A stretch of DNA of 29,364 nt from an uncultured Roseateles sp. (GCA_946480605.1 CAMLKW010000024.1:1-29364), one strand, 5' to 3'; counted from the first letter of the stretch, positions 1 through 9,190 are shown. Numbers and translations: made by a program. Notes: generated by a model not told the origin, from the letters alone.

Positions 1-1
1 A

Positions 2-49
2 AGCGGGAACCCAATCGCCGTCGATGTAGTGATGAAGAACGTCGTGCAT
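2..49 (-). CDS. Aldehyde dehydrogenase, N-terminal fragment (cut by window edge)
   Basis: Reading leftward from an ATG at 49, the sequence encodes MHDVLHHYIDGDWVPA and then leaves the window. The pattern 'hYIDGxWVPA' is typical of the extreme N-terminus of NAD(P)-dependent aldehyde dehydrogenases, which oxidise aldehydes to carboxylic acids. Only 16 residues are visible, so neither the catalytic Cys/Glu nor the substrate class can be judged. It starts 18 bases after the stop of the SDR gene on the same strand, so the two are probably co-transcribed. An alcohol/aldehyde oxidation pair is a reasonable inference. Confidence 0.6.
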   Translation of the reverse strand, partial: MHDVLHHYIDGDWVPA

Positions 50-67
50 GGCGTGCTTCTGACGCGC

Positions 68-907
<840 letters not shown>

Positions 908-1156
908 GTCGATCGGTCCTGGTCTGAGGTGGAGGGCCTGGCGACCCGGTGTGGGTTCGCCTTCTGTGCCATGAACTTTAGAAATCGAGCGGCGCCACGC
1001 CACTAGCGATCCGCGCCACGATCCAAGCAAAACGCGCCATGGCAGGGGCGATGCGCGCCGCCCTCGGGTGGCCGACGACGGGTCGGCATGTCGCCCCCGC
1101 CTCAAGTCACGGGGGCCCGCAATGCCAAAGCCCGGCTGACGCTTAGGCTTCGCCGA
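908..1156. other. Intergenic region between SDR and solute-binding-like gene
   Basis: A 249-base stretch separates two minus-strand genes. I see no convincing coding sequence. It should hold the promoter of the SDR gene, but I could not pick out a good -35/-10 pair. The only structured element I noticed is the GC hairpin at 1093-1116. Confidence 0.5.
1093..1116 (-). terminator. Possible GC-rich hairpin downstream of the solute-binding-like gene
   Basis: GCCCCCG (1093-1099) can pair with CGGGGGC (1110-1116) around a 10-base loop, about 40 bases past the stop of the minus-strand gene ending at 1157. No T-tract follows in the direction of transcription, so intrinsic termination is doubtful. It may protect an mRNA 3' end or have no function. 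Confidence 0.25.
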
Positions 1157-1981
1157 TCAGGGCGGCACGCCGAAAGCGCGCAACTCCCCCTGCCGCTGCA
1201 AGCCCTGCCGAGCCTCGTCGAGTCGATGCATCAGCACGTCCGGTGTGTCGCGATGGCAGGCGAGGTGGTACTCGGCCGGCGCGAGCTGCCGCACCACGCG
1301 CAGCTTCGACGGCGCGTCCGGCAAGGCCGAGAAGGTGATCTCGCTCGCCACCAGCAGGTCCAGCCGGCGCGCATCCAGCATGCGGGCCCCGACGTCCGGC
1401 AGTGCGACCTCGGTGAGGTCCAGCCCCTGCGCGCGGGCCCAGTGCGCGCCGGCCGTGTCGCGGACTGCCCCCAGACGCAGGTGCTGCACCGTGCCGGGCG
1501 AATCAAAGTCGCGGGCATCGTCGGCACGCGCGATCAGGCTGATCGAGGTGCGCGCCAGCAGGCCAACCCATCGAAACTGTGATTCCAGTTCGGGCGTCCT
1601 CAGGACCCCGGAAATGCAGCTGTCCGGCAGCCGCACCAAGTCGCGCAAGGCGCGTGGCAGCGATGCCGTCCGCAGCACCGCGCGCCGACCGGCCGCAGCG
1701 GCGATGTTCTCGAGCACGGCCTTGGCCCGCCCGCCTACCACCGCGCCGCTGGCGTCGACGTCGATCAGGCCGCGGACCGGCGTCACGTAGATCACCAGCT
1801 CCGGCAGCTTTGTGGCGGCAGGCGGCTCGGTCGCCAGGGCAAGCGCCGGCACGAGTGCGACGACCGTGACCCAGCCGGTCCACATGACGAGCGCAAGTCG
1901 ATGGCACATGCGCAAATTCTGGTCGCTCACGGCCTGGCGGGGCAAGCCAGCCATACCGCGCCGCAGCGCGGGTTTCGGCAT
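1157..1981 (-). CDS. Periplasmic solute-binding-like protein (PBP type 2 fold, SBP_bac_3-like)
   Basis: The product is 274 residues from the ATG at 1981, or 250 from an internal ATG at 1909 that begins directly with a good signal peptide (MCHRLALVMW...ALALATE). The mature part resembles extracellular solute-binding proteins of the amino-acid type used as stand-alone periplasmic proteins. Examples are 'VIYVTPVRGLIDVDASGAV', 'GRAKAVLENIAAAAG' and 'QFRWVGLLARTSISLIARAD', followed by a 'LRLGAVRDTAGAHWARAQG' lobe-2 motif. No permease or ATPase gene is adjacent, so it is probably not part of a complete importer. The 1981 ATG overlaps the stop of the patatin gene by one base (TGATG), indicating translational coupling. 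There is no clear Shine-Dalgarno at either start, so the start is uncertain. The ligand is unknown. Confidence 0.65.
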   Translation of the reverse strand: MPKPALRRGMAGLPRQAVSDQNLRMCHRLALVMWTGWVTVVALVPALALATEPPAATKLPELVIYVTPVRGLIDVDASGAVVGGRAKAVLENIAAAAGRRAVLRTASLPRALRDLVRLPDSCISGVLRTPELESQFRWVGLLARTSISLIARADDARDFDSPGTVQHLRLGAVRDTAGAHWARAQGLDLTEVALPDVGARMLDARRLDLLVASEITFSALPDAPSKLRVVRQLAPAEYHLACHRDTPDVLMHRLDEARQGLQRQGELRAFGVPP

Positions 1982-3483
1982 CAGGGGGATGTCCGCGGCG
2001 TGTCGACATCGCGGCGGCGTTCGGCAAACCGCGCCAGCATCGCCTTGAACTGCGGCGATTCACGCAGCAGACGACCGCCCAGTGCCCGCAGGCGATCTAC
2101 CGCTTCGGCGGGCAGCGCAAAGCTCGTCGGCAGCTCCATGAAGTAACGACGCTCCTGCGGGTCGTCGATGGCCTCGAAACTCACGTCGATGGCCTCGAAG
2201 CTCAGGCTGGGCACGGCGGCCCGGGCCTGCTCCACGCTGGAGCCGGCGAGCCGTTGCTGTGCGATGGCGAACTGGCGCTTGTCGTCCCAGCGCCGGGCGA
2301 TGTCCTTCAGCAACTCCACGGATTCGTAGCTGTAGCGGTCGATCGGGACACTGGAGGCCTGGAACACCTGGTCGAAGAGGCCCGGCGGTGTCGGGGAGCG
2401 ATCCCAGGTCGTCGCCGGTGCCGAGCGCGAATTGACGACGATGACCAGCACATGCCGGATCCGCTCAAGCTGAACCTCGCTGCGAAAGCGCTCGCTGGCT
2501 TCCAGCGCCTCAAAGCCTTCAAGAATGCCGCGCAATCCCAGGTTGTCGGACACCCCGCCGTCCACGACATGGATGTAGGGACGCGCTTCGCCGTCCTGCA
2601 GGCTCAGCATGTCGCGCGCCCGCAGCAACGCTCGACCGGCAGGCCTGGCACGCCGATCGACACGTTCGATATCGCTGAGCCAGGGCGGGCGCGATTCACC
2701 GCAGCGTCCGCCGTAGTTGTGGAAGGTGACCGGTGTCAGGACGACCGGCACGGCCGACGAGGCTGCCACGGCGCGCGCCAACCGAACGCTGCCGAGATCG
2801 GAGCACATGTGATCGAAGGTGTCCTGTGAGAACTCGAAGCGCGCACCCGTGGACACATCGGTGCCGGAGACGACTGCGACGGGGGCAGCCCGCTTCTCGA
2901 GGTCTGCGAACGTGGCGCCGCCAAACAGGATCTCGTCGTAGTAGTCGGACGCCAGCTCCGACCGCCCATACAGCCGACTGCCCAATGCGCCCCAGTTGCG
3001 CGGGCTCAGGGCCCGGGAAATCAGCTCAGCTTGCACATCGCGCTTGAGGAAGCGCGCCTCGAATTCGTCGAAGAAGCGCTCGCCATAGAGCGCGTAGCCC
3101 AGTGCCGTGAAGCTGCCTCCGGAAACACCCGAAATCAGGTCCACTTCGTCGAGCATGGTGCGGCTGCCGCGCCATGGCGGCAGGCTGTGACGCCGAAGCT
3201 CCTCCAGGACGCCGAAGGAGAAGGCGGCAGCACGCGTGCCGCCGCCAGAGAAGGCCAACAGGACCAGGGCGTCGGAACGGCCGACTTGCCGCGAGGCGAT
3301 GATCCGACCGGCGCGGTAGCCGGTGTTCGGAAGGAGCTCATCGATTGGCGGATTGACGGGGGCGACGGTCGTGCAGCCTGAGGCCAGTGCGGCACACGCT
3401 AGGAGGCCGGCAACCGAAGGACGCACGCGTCCCTCGATCCGAGAACGCAGCCTCGTCCAAGCGCCCGCCAGCCCGGACTCCAT
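1981..3483 (-). CDS. Patatin-like phospholipase, predicted lipoprotein
   Basis: The 500-residue protein has a lipobox LASGC with the lipidated cysteine at residue 37, so it is probably membrane-anchored. The patatin domain follows. The oxyanion loop is FSGGGTRAAAF (residues 78-88), the nucleophile elbow GVSGG has Ser121, and the catalytic Asp308 is in VVDGGVSDN. The Ser-Asp dyad is therefore complete, and lipid acyl hydrolase activity on phospholipid or related esters is expected. Near the C-terminus (about 430-445) a 7-residue unit SFEAIDV/SFEAIDD is tandemly repeated. I chose the ATG at 3483 because it gives the lipoprotein signal; the upstream open frame is low-complexity and arginine-rich. 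The downstream solute-binding-like gene overlaps its stop codon. Confidence 0.82.
   Translation of the reverse strand: MESGLAGAWTRLRSRIEGRVRPSVAGLLACAALASGCTTVAPVNPPIDELLPNTGYRAGRIIASRQVGRSDALVLLAFSGGGTRAAAFSFGVLEELRRHSLPPWRGSRTMLDEVDLISGVSGGSFTALGYALYGERFFDEFEARFLKRDVQAELISRALSPRNWGALGSRLYGRSELASDYYDEILFGGATFADLEKRAAPVAVVSGTDVSTGARFEFSQDTFDHMCSDLGSVRLARAVAASSAVPVVLTPVTFHNYGGRCGESRPPWLSDIERVDRRARPAGRALLRARDMLSLQDGEARPYIHVVDGGVSDNLGLRGILEGFEALEASERFRSEVQLERIRHVLVIVVNSRSAPATTWDRSPTPPGLFDQVFQASSVPIDRYSYESVELLKDIARRWDDKRQFAIAQQRLAGSSVEQARAAVPSLSFEAIDVSFEAIDDPQERRYFMELPTSFALPAEAVDRLRALGGRLLRESPQFKAMLARFAERRRDVDTPRTSP
2164..2205. repeat. 21-bp tandem duplication inside the patatin gene
   Basis: Bases 2164-2184 and 2185-2205 are near-identical 21-base units, each beginning GTCGATGGCCTCGAA and differing by two bases. 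The duplication is in frame and gives the repeated SFEAID heptad. It does not disturb the catalytic domain. Confidence 0.8.
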
Positions 3484-3674
3484 CGCTGCGCCCCGTTCGG
3501 TTTGATCCACGCGTAGCCCTCCCGATCCGGGTCGCCACCAGCGGCACTCGGAACGCGCGGCGCAGCGGCGACAGCCGGTCCGGCCCAGCATAGCCCAGGC
3601 CTCTCTGCGACACGCGCTCCATGAGCGAGCCGACCAGGGTGCCGTGTAAAGCCTGAACTGCCGGGCGCAAGCGG
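3484..3674. other. Intergenic stretch upstream of the first patatin gene
   Basis: These 191 bases lie between the START-domain gene and the patatin gene, both on the minus strand. I see no RNA gene or clear terminator. The region presumably carries the patatin promoter but I could not define one. Confidence 0.4.
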
Positions 3675-4289
3675 CTAACGGCCTGCCTGCAGGTACGCTC
3701 TCAGGGCCTTGAGCGTGCCGAAGGGCGTGTCCACCACGGTCCGATTGGCCAACCAATCAGGGATGGACCCACCGGGAGCCGCATGCATCTGGTAGCTCAC
3801 GCTGACGCCCTCGGCGGTGGGCGCCAGGCGCCACTGCCCGTCAGCCTTCGGAATGCGGACCTTGCCTTCGCGCACCGGCAGGTAGTTGGGCAGCGCTTCG
3901 ACGCGCACGATCACGCTGCCGTCGCCAGGACGGGCATAGCTGAAGTGGTAGACCCCGTCACGGTTGGAAACCGGCCAAGGTGCCTTGTTGTCGAGGTAGT
4001 GGTACTGCTCGGTGTCGTTCGCCTTCAGCAGCTCGGACGCGGCGACGTCGGGCATCCATTGGCGAAACGCGTTGGCATCTCGCAGGACTTGAACGACCTG
4101 CTCCAGCTTCGCCTTGACGTGCACCTCGCCACGAAACTCGCGCAACGGAGAGTCCGGGACCGTGCGCACAAAGACCTGGATGCCATCGGCGTCCTTGGCG
4201 AGGGACCAGGTGTCCTGCGCCAGCACGGCCTGGCTTGATGCGAGTCCTGCGCCCAGGACGGCCATCACGGTGAAATGCTTGATGTTCAT
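3675..4289 (-). CDS. Secreted START-domain (SRPBCC fold) lipid-binding protein
   Basis: The 204-residue protein begins with a signal peptide (MNIKHFTVMAVLGAGLASSQ, cleavage probably after VLA at residue 24). The rest matches bacterial START-domain proteins: 'WSLAKDADGIQVFVRTVPDSP' at the N-terminus, 'FRQWMPDVAASELL' and 'DNKAPWPVSNRDGVYHFSY' in the middle, and an amphipathic C-terminal helix ending the fold. START domains form a hydrophobic tunnel that holds lipids or sterol-like ligands, and a periplasmic location is predicted here. Its position between two patatin lipoproteins suggests a role in envelope lipid handling. That role is inferred from context; the ligand is unknown. No strong ribosome-binding site is seen ahead of the ATG at 4289. 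Confidence 0.78.
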   Translation of the reverse strand: MNIKHFTVMAVLGAGLASSQAVLAQDTWSLAKDADGIQVFVRTVPDSPLREFRGEVHVKAKLEQVVQVLRDANAFRQWMPDVAASELLKANDTEQYHYLDNKAPWPVSNRDGVYHFSYARPGDGSVIVRVEALPNYLPVREGKVRIPKADGQWRLAPTAEGVSVSYQMHAAPGGSIPDWLANRTVVDTPFGTLKALRAYLQAGR

Positions 4290-4427
4290 GCTTGCTCGAA
4301 GCGAAGTGGGGAGGACAGGAAGTTAGGTGCGAGGCTGCCGCGCGGGACTCGCAGGGCGCGCCAGTCCGGCAGCGAAAGACGTCACACGACTTCTGTCGGC
4401 GGGCGGGCTCAAAGGCCCATCAAGAGC

Positions 4428-5384
4428 TCAGCGCACCGGATCTGCCGGGGCGGTTCTGGCGCGACGGTCGAGCGCGGCATGGATGGCCGGCAGGGCGGCG
4501 ATCGCCGACTCGTAGCCAAGCCGTCGTGCGCGCTCCCGGCTTTCAGCATCCCCCAGCCTCGCAGCCGACACGGCGGGTGCGATCAACACATCGGCCAGGG
4601 ATTCCTCAGGGCGCGAGAGCAGGCAGCTCTGCATCTGTGACACCCGAAGCCACAGAGACATCGCGGATGTAGACGGGTACTTCGGCCCGTTGCAGTAGAT
4701 GTCGACCGCGATGACCACCTCGGCACCCAGCGCGCGGGCCGCGGCCACCGGCACCAGGGCCGCCACACCGCCGTCGACCAAGCGGGTGCCACTCGACTGC
4801 ACAGGGACAAACACGCCGGGTATCGCGGCAGACGCCCGCAACGCTTGTCCGGCGTCGCCACGAGTGATGACGAACGGCAACCCGGTTTCGATGTCCGTAG
4901 CAACGGCGGCGAACCGTCGTGGAAAGCGCTCGATGGCCTGCCCGCCGACGAGCCGACCAGCCCAGCGCCCCAGCGCTTCGCCCCTCATAAAGCCCGGCCC
5001 GCGCAGCGCAACGTCGGCCAAGGCTCCCATCTGCAGCGTGCTTGCCTGACGCCAGAGTTGGTCCGGCGCCGAACCGGCCGCGTAGGCAGCGCCGATGATG
5101 GCCCCTATCGACGTGCCGACCACCAGATCAGCGCGCACGCCCGCCTCTTCAAGCGCTTGAAGCACACCGATGTGTGCATAGCCGCGCAGGCCACCGCCAC
5201 CGAGGACAAGCGCAACGCGCGCCGGTGCGCCAGCGCGCGCCGCGGCCTCGGCCTGCGGCGCGGTCCGCAGGCTGCCGTCCACCAGCCATTCGCCGTCAAA
5301 GGCTGATCCCGGCTCGGCGGTGCTCGCGCAAGCCGCCAGCAGGCCAGCCGCCATCAACGGCAGCAGGCATCGATGCAGAGCCAC
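4428..5384 (-). CDS. Patatin-like phospholipase, RssA-type, predicted lipoprotein
   Basis: The 318-residue protein begins with a lipoprotein signal (GLLAAC, Cys19). Patatin motifs are complete: GGGGLRGYAHIG at residues 62-73, the nucleophile elbow GTSIG with Ser92, and Asp204 in RLVDGGVAAL. It is shorter and closer to the bacterial RssA/YlbK type than the larger patatin at 1981-3483. It should hydrolyse acyl esters at the membrane; the substrate is not readable. It is the last gene of an operon after the atypical SDR, with a gap of only 2 bases between that gene's stop and this start codon. Two patatin lipoproteins lie within 4 kb. Confidence 0.83.
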   Translation of the reverse strand: MALHRCLLPLMAAGLLAACASTAEPGSAFDGEWLVDGSLRTAPQAEAAARAGAPARVALVLGGGGLRGYAHIGVLQALEEAGVRADLVVGTSIGAIIGAAYAAGSAPDQLWRQASTLQMGALADVALRGPGFMRGEALGRWAGRLVGGQAIERFPRRFAAVATDIETGLPFVITRGDAGQALRASAAIPGVFVPVQSSGTRLVDGGVAALVPVAAARALGAEVVIAVDIYCNGPKYPSTSAMSLWLRVSQMQSCLLSRPEESLADVLIAPAVSAARLGDAESRERARRLGYESAIAALPAIHAALDRRARTAPADPVR

Positions 5385-5386
5385 GG

Positions 5387-6052
5387 CTAGGGCTGCGGAG
5401 CGCCGAGCCGCACCAGTTCATCTGAGGGCAAAACAACCCGCCCTTGCGCGCGTGGCACGGTTCGCAACAACGCCAGCGCGACGGCCTGCGCGTGGACCGG
5501 ACGATAGGTCCCCGGCAACAGGGGCGCGAGCATTCGGGCGATGGGAATCGCCAGCCGTTCCCCGAGCCGGGAAGGCTGATTCAGTCCTTCTCGCAGGTCG
5601 AGCAGCAGTGAGGGCTGCGCCAGCACCAGGGCCTCCAGATTCAAGGCCTCCAGCGCGTCCTCCAACTCGCCTTTGACGCGGTTGTAGAACATGGACGACC
5701 TGGCATTGGCGCCGGCGGCGCTGACCAGTCCCAGGCGGCGGGCGCCGGCCGAAACAGCGGCCTTCGCCACGGCCAGATTGGCGTCCAGGTCCACGGCGCG
5801 GAACGCGGCCTGGCTGCCCGCCACCTTGATCGTCGTTCCCACCGCCAGATAGACCTCATCCACCTTGGGCAGTTCAGGCAGATGAGCGAAGTCGACGAGA
5901 TGCACGCAGAGCTTGGCGTGATTGACACGCAGCGCACGGCGGCTCAGGGCATGCACGGTCGAAACGCTGGGGTCCGCCAGCAGCGCTTGCAGCATCAGGC
6001 CGCCCACCAGGCCTGTGGCGCCTGCAAGCAGCACGGTGCGTTGTTTGGTCAT
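5387..6052 (-). CDS. Atypical SDR / NAD(P)H-binding oxidoreductase (HTATIP2-like)
   Basis: The 221-residue protein begins MTKQRTVLLAGATGLVGGLM, with the GxxGxxG dinucleotide-binding loop at residues 10-16. Later segments, 'EVYLAVGTTIKVAGSQAAFR', 'LGLVSAAGANARSSMFYNRV' and 'YNRVKGELEDAL' (YxxxK), match the small atypical SDRs annotated as NAD(P)H-binding or nucleoside-diphosphate-sugar epimerase-like proteins. Members of this group bind a dinucleotide but often have no proven reaction. The gene lies 10 bases after the AraC regulator and 2 bases before a patatin gene, so the three are probably one operon. Confidence 0.78.
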   Translation of the reverse strand: MTKQRTVLLAGATGLVGGLMLQALLADPSVSTVHALSRRALRVNHAKLCVHLVDFAHLPELPKVDEVYLAVGTTIKVAGSQAAFRAVDLDANLAVAKAAVSAGARRLGLVSAAGANARSSMFYNRVKGELEDALEALNLEALVLAQPSLLLDLREGLNQPSRLGERLAIPIARMLAPLLPGTYRPVHAQAVALALLRTVPRAQGRVVLPSDELVRLGAPQP

Positions 6053-6062
6053 GGTGTCGTTC

Positions 6063-7073
6063 TCAGTTCATGCGCAGGGCTTGTCGCGCGCCATCGGGCG
6101 TCTGTCCGGTCCAGTCCTGGAAGGCCCGATAGAAGGAGTTGGGGTCCTCGAAGCCAAGCAGGAAGGCGATCTCTCCGCCGGACATCGTCGTGTTGCCCAG
6201 GTAATGGCGGGCCAGGCTCTCGCGGGTGCCGTTGACCAGCGCACGGAAGTTCGCGCCCTCGTCCTCGAGGCGCCTCTGCAAGGTGCGCTTGCTCATGCCC
6301 AGCCGTTCGGCGGCCTTCTCGATGGTGGCCGCATTGCTGGGCAGCAGCTCCAAAAGCACGGCGTGCACGCGCTCGGCCGTGGTGGCCGTGGCATCGAGTT
6401 CGCTCAGCCGGCGGCGAAGATCCGGCTCGAACACCCGCCACATGCCCTCGTTGACGGTGAGAAACGGTCGCCAGACATCTGCTGCGGCAAATGTGATGCT
6501 GGGGTGGGCGCCGTGCTGCACGCTGGCGCCGAAGAAGCTCTCGTAGCGTCGCGCATAGGCACTGGGCGGCAGCTTGGTCAGGCTCACCCGCAAGGCCTTG
6601 ACCGGCTCGCGGGTCGCCAAACGGGCCAGGCGAAGCAGGAACGCCACCTCGGCCACTTCGAGCGACTGGGGCACCTCGGTCTGCAGCGCCAGCCAGCGGG
6701 GTGAGACCGTGAGGTCGCCCGATGAACCCGCCTCGACCTCCAGGCTCATCGGAGCGACGAGCTGCTTGTACTTGCTCAGGCGCTGCACCGCCTGCATCAG
6801 GTGGGCGCTGCAAAGTGCGGCAAACAGCGGGGGGCTGAAGATGTCTGCGGAAACCAATTCGACCAGGCGAATCGGAAACATCGGGTCGGCGGCTTCTTCC
6901 TCCAGGCTTCTCCAGAACCGGAAGTAGTCTTGCGTGGACAGCTCTTGAACGTCACGGGACAACAGATCCAGAGGCAGACCCGCACGCCGCAAGACGTGCT
7001 CGGGCCGCAAGCCAAAGTCCTTCAGCAGCGCGTGCCAACTGACGTCGAGAGAGAAGAAGCGATTGCCTGACAT
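6063..7073 (-). CDS. AraC-family transcriptional regulator
   Basis: The 336-residue protein has the arrangement of AraC regulators with an N-terminal 'arabinose-binding-type' effector domain (about residues 15-200) and a C-terminal double helix-turn-helix (about 240-335). The first HTH is 'ATIEKAAERLGMSKRTLQRR'. The second is 'MSGGEIAFLLGFEDPNSFYR', which carries the conserved family motif, followed by 'AFQDWTGQTPDGARQ'. This type usually responds to a fatty, aromatic or amino-acid ligand, and the name of the domain does not imply arabinose. It heads an operon with the atypical SDR and patatin genes, which are likely targets. No operator was recognised in the 267 bases upstream. Confidence 0.88.
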   Translation of the reverse strand: MSGNRFFSLDVSWHALLKDFGLRPEHVLRRAGLPLDLLSRDVQELSTQDYFRFWRSLEEEAADPMFPIRLVELVSADIFSPPLFAALCSAHLMQAVQRLSKYKQLVAPMSLEVEAGSSGDLTVSPRWLALQTEVPQSLEVAEVAFLLRLARLATREPVKALRVSLTKLPPSAYARRYESFFGASVQHGAHPSITFAAADVWRPFLTVNEGMWRVFEPDLRRRLSELDATATTAERVHAVLLELLPSNAATIEKAAERLGMSKRTLQRRLEDEGANFRALVNGTRESLARHYLGNTTMSGGEIAFLLGFEDPNSFYRAFQDWTGQTPDGARQALRMN

Positions 7074-7340
7074 GGGGGCTCCGGATTCACAGGGACCGCT
7101 CGATCAAGAGCTGCAGCCCGTGCCCGGAGTCTAGGCAGTCGCCGGCCAGAACCGACTTGCAAGAAGCGCCAGCTCGGCTGCCATCTGCGCCATCCGCGAG
7201 GTGCGGCTCGCAGTGGGCCCCATCTGACTCCAGCAGCGCCAGCGCCCCCCGCAAGCAGCACACGAAGCGCAGGTCCACGATTCAGCCGCCGTTCGGCCGC
7301 ACGAGGGTGAATGTCTCTGTTCAGCCTAAACCTGACGTCT
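7074..7340. other. Intergenic region upstream of the AraC gene
   Basis: These 267 bases separate the DUF2177 stop from the AraC start. A minus-strand open frame of 63 codons (7087-7278) is present, but its composition and lack of a ribosome-binding site do not look genic. The region should include the AraC promoter; I could not identify one. Confidence 0.4.
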
Positions 7341-7784
7341 TCAACGGCCGCTGCCTGGCCTGCGCAGGACCCTCAGCGTCACCACCGCAGCGGCCCAGCA
7401 GGACACGCCCGTCACCGTGCCGCCCCAGACCAGGTCCACCGCCGTCACCAGCCACGGCCAGCCTTGCATGGTGGCCTGGTTGGTGAAGTCGTAGGTGCCG
7501 TAGCACAGCAGGCCCAGCAGCACGCCGCGCACCAGCGCCTGCTTGGCGCGGCCACTGGCCAGCGCCGGGGCGACGGCGAAGTACACCAGGCCGGCGAGGT
7601 AGAAGACGTAGAACAGCGCCGCCGCGATCCAGTCCACCGTGGGCGCCAGCAGGTGGCCGATGGCCGGGCGGTACAGCGCGGCGGTGGCCGTGCTCAGCCA
7701 GACGGCGTCCATCGCGAGGAAGACCAGCAGCGTTGCGGCATAGGCCAGCGGCCATTGCCAGCGCGGGGCGGGCAGGGGGGTCAT
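7341..7784 (-). CDS. DUF2177-family integral membrane protein
   Basis: The 147-residue protein has about four hydrophobic segments (about 12-32, 50-75, 82-98 and 112-140). It also has family-like motifs: 'AMDAVWL' near the N-terminus and 'GLLCYGTYDFTNQATMQGW' before the last membrane span, with 'DLVWGG' following. DUF2177 proteins have no proven activity but are often found beside CFA-synthase-like methyltransferases, DUF1295 proteins and ChrR systems, as here. It is the last gene of the four-gene operon, 20 bases after the DUF6134-like gene. The ATG at 7784 begins the conserved region; the open frame extends upstream only as low-complexity sequence. Confidence 0.83.
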   Translation of the reverse strand: MTPLPAPRWQWPLAYAATLLVFLAMDAVWLSTATAALYRPAIGHLLAPTVDWIAAALFYVFYLAGLVYFAVAPALASGRAKQALVRGVLLGLLCYGTYDFTNQATMQGWPWLVTAVDLVWGGTVTGVSCWAAAVVTLRVLRRPGSGR

Positions 7785-7804
7785 GGCGTCTCCATCGGAT
7801 GGGG

Positions 7805-8398
7805 TCACTTCAGTCGATAGGTCAGCAGGCGGTCGCCCTTGACGCGGGCGTCCAGCCCCAGCCAGCCGGCGTCGTCGCGGTCCAGCCACATCACCAGCTC
7901 CTGCTTGGGGCCGCCCGGCGGCGTGGCGATGAGGCGCCAGCGCGCGGCTTGAGTCTCGCGGCCACGCACGCTCAGCGGTGCGTCGGGCAGGCGCTCGAAG
8001 CGGGCCTGCTCGACTTGGCCGGTCTGTGGGTTCAGCAGCCGGGTCTGTGTGGGCAATGCAGGGTTCCAGTAGGCGAAACCCATCAGGCAGTCGTCGGCCT
8101 CGGCGCGGGTCTGCGCCACCTTGAGCGGCTTGCCGTCGTCGTCGGTGCTGGATTGCAGCTCCGCCAGGCAATCGCCACGCCAGCGCTCGCGGGCCTCGTG
8201 GCGGTAGCGGAACAGGGTCAGACCCAGCAGTTTCACGTCCATGCGCGCGACGCTGTGTACCTCGCGCGCCGCGGGCGTGCCGTTGACGGTGAAGCGGTGC
8301 GAGCCCACGGGCTTGCCGTCCAGGCGCACGTCGAAATCCCAGCTCTGGGCCTGGGCCAGCCCGCAGGCCAGCAGGGCCAGTGCGGCGGCGGGCTTCAT
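7805..8398 (-). CDS. DUF6134-like exported protein
   Basis: The 197-residue protein has a signal peptide with probable cleavage after AQA at residue 18. The mature part ('WDFDVRLDGKPVGSHRF', 'MDVKLLGLTLFRYRHEARE', 'LPTQTRLLNPQTGQVEQ') resembles the DUF6134/DUF3108-like beta-rich periplasmic proteins whose fold recalls lipid-binding barrels. No enzymatic motif is visible. Its ATG at 8398 overlaps the stop of the DUF1295 gene by four bases (ATGA), so translation is coupled. A role in carrying or shielding a modified lipid at the periplasm is a guess from context. Confidence 0.65.
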   Translation of the reverse strand: MKPAAALALLACGLAQAQSWDFDVRLDGKPVGSHRFTVNGTPAAREVHSVARMDVKLLGLTLFRYRHEARERWRGDCLAELQSSTDDDGKPLKVAQTRAEADDCLMGFAYWNPALPTQTRLLNPQTGQVEQARFERLPDAPLSVRGRETQAARWRLIATPPGGPKQELVMWLDRDDAGWLGLDARVKGDRLLTYRLK

Positions 8399-9183
8399 GC
8401 GGCGCCGCTCCGGGGCGGCCAGGGGATGAAGGCGCTGGTGCGGGCGATGTAGTCGCGGTAGGCGGGGCGGCGCTCGGTGATGTCCTGCTCCAGCAGGCTC
8501 ACGCCGGACACGCGCAGCAGCAGCACGGTCATCATCAGCGGCGAGACCAGGCACCAGGCGGCGTCCCAGCCGCCGGCGGCCAGACCCATCAGGCCCAGGC
8601 CCCACCACAGGCAGGCCTCGCCGAAGTAGTTGGGGTGGCGGGAGTAGCGCCACAGGCCGCTGTCCATCACGCGGCCACGGTTGGCCGGGTCGCGGCGGAA
8701 GCGCGCGAGCTGGGCGTCGGCCACGGCTTCGGTCAGCACGCCGGCCGCAGCCAGGGCGGCGCCCAGCGTGTCCCAGGCGCTCCAGGCGGCGGGTTGGGCC
8801 GCGGCGGCCAGCGCGGGCCAGCCGACCACCCAGGCCAGCGCTGCCTGCAGCCCGAACACCAGCCACAGGCTTTTCAGCGCGAAGCCGGGCTGGTTGCGCT
8901 CGCGCATGGCCTGGTAGCGGCGGTCTTCGCCATGGCCCCAGTTGCGGTGGCTGATGTAGGCGGTCAGCCGCAGCGCCCAGGCGAGCAGGATAGTGAGCAT
9001 GACGCTGAGGCGTGCGTCGCTGCCCAGCAGCGATGCGTACAGCAGGGCCGGCGCGGCGATGAAGGTGGCCCAGAAGCGGTCGGCCAGGCTGGCGTCGCGC
9101 CGTGCGACGCTGGCCGCCCAGGTGGGCAGCGCCAGTGCGCCGGCCAGCGCGAGGCCCCAGGCGGCGGCTTGCAGCTTGTCCAT
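8395..9183 (-). CDS. DUF1295-family membrane protein (steroid 5-alpha-reductase-like)
   Basis: The 262-residue protein has about six membrane spans. It also has the hallmark C-terminal motif 'YSRHPNYFGEACLWWG' (about residues 180-195), shared by DUF1295, steroid 5-alpha-reductase and isoprenylcysteine methyltransferase relatives. That motif forms part of an NADPH- or SAM-binding pocket in studied relatives. An earlier 'DRFWATFI' segment and the central 'LRLTAYISHRNWGHGEDRRY' are also family-typical. The protein is predicted to reduce or modify a lipid in the inner membrane, substrate unknown. It lies 7 bases after the methyltransferase gene and overlaps the next gene by ATGA. Confidence 0.85.
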   Translation of the reverse strand: MDKLQAAAWGLALAGALALPTWAASVARRDASLADRFWATFIAAPALLYASLLGSDARLSVMLTILLAWALRLTAYISHRNWGHGEDRRYQAMRERNQPGFALKSLWLVFGLQAALAWVVGWPALAAAAQPAAWSAWDTLGAALAAAGVLTEAVADAQLARFRRDPANRGRVMDSGLWRYSRHPNYFGEACLWWGLGLMGLAAGGWDAAWCLVSPLMMTVLLLRVSGVSLLEQDITERRPAYRDYIARTSAFIPWPPRSGAA

Positions 9184-9190
9184 GCCGGCC

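Noticed and set aside
7087..7278. 63-codon minus-strand open frame ahead of the AraC gene
   Set aside because: It has no ribosome-binding site, no recognisable motif, and lies where the AraC promoter should be.
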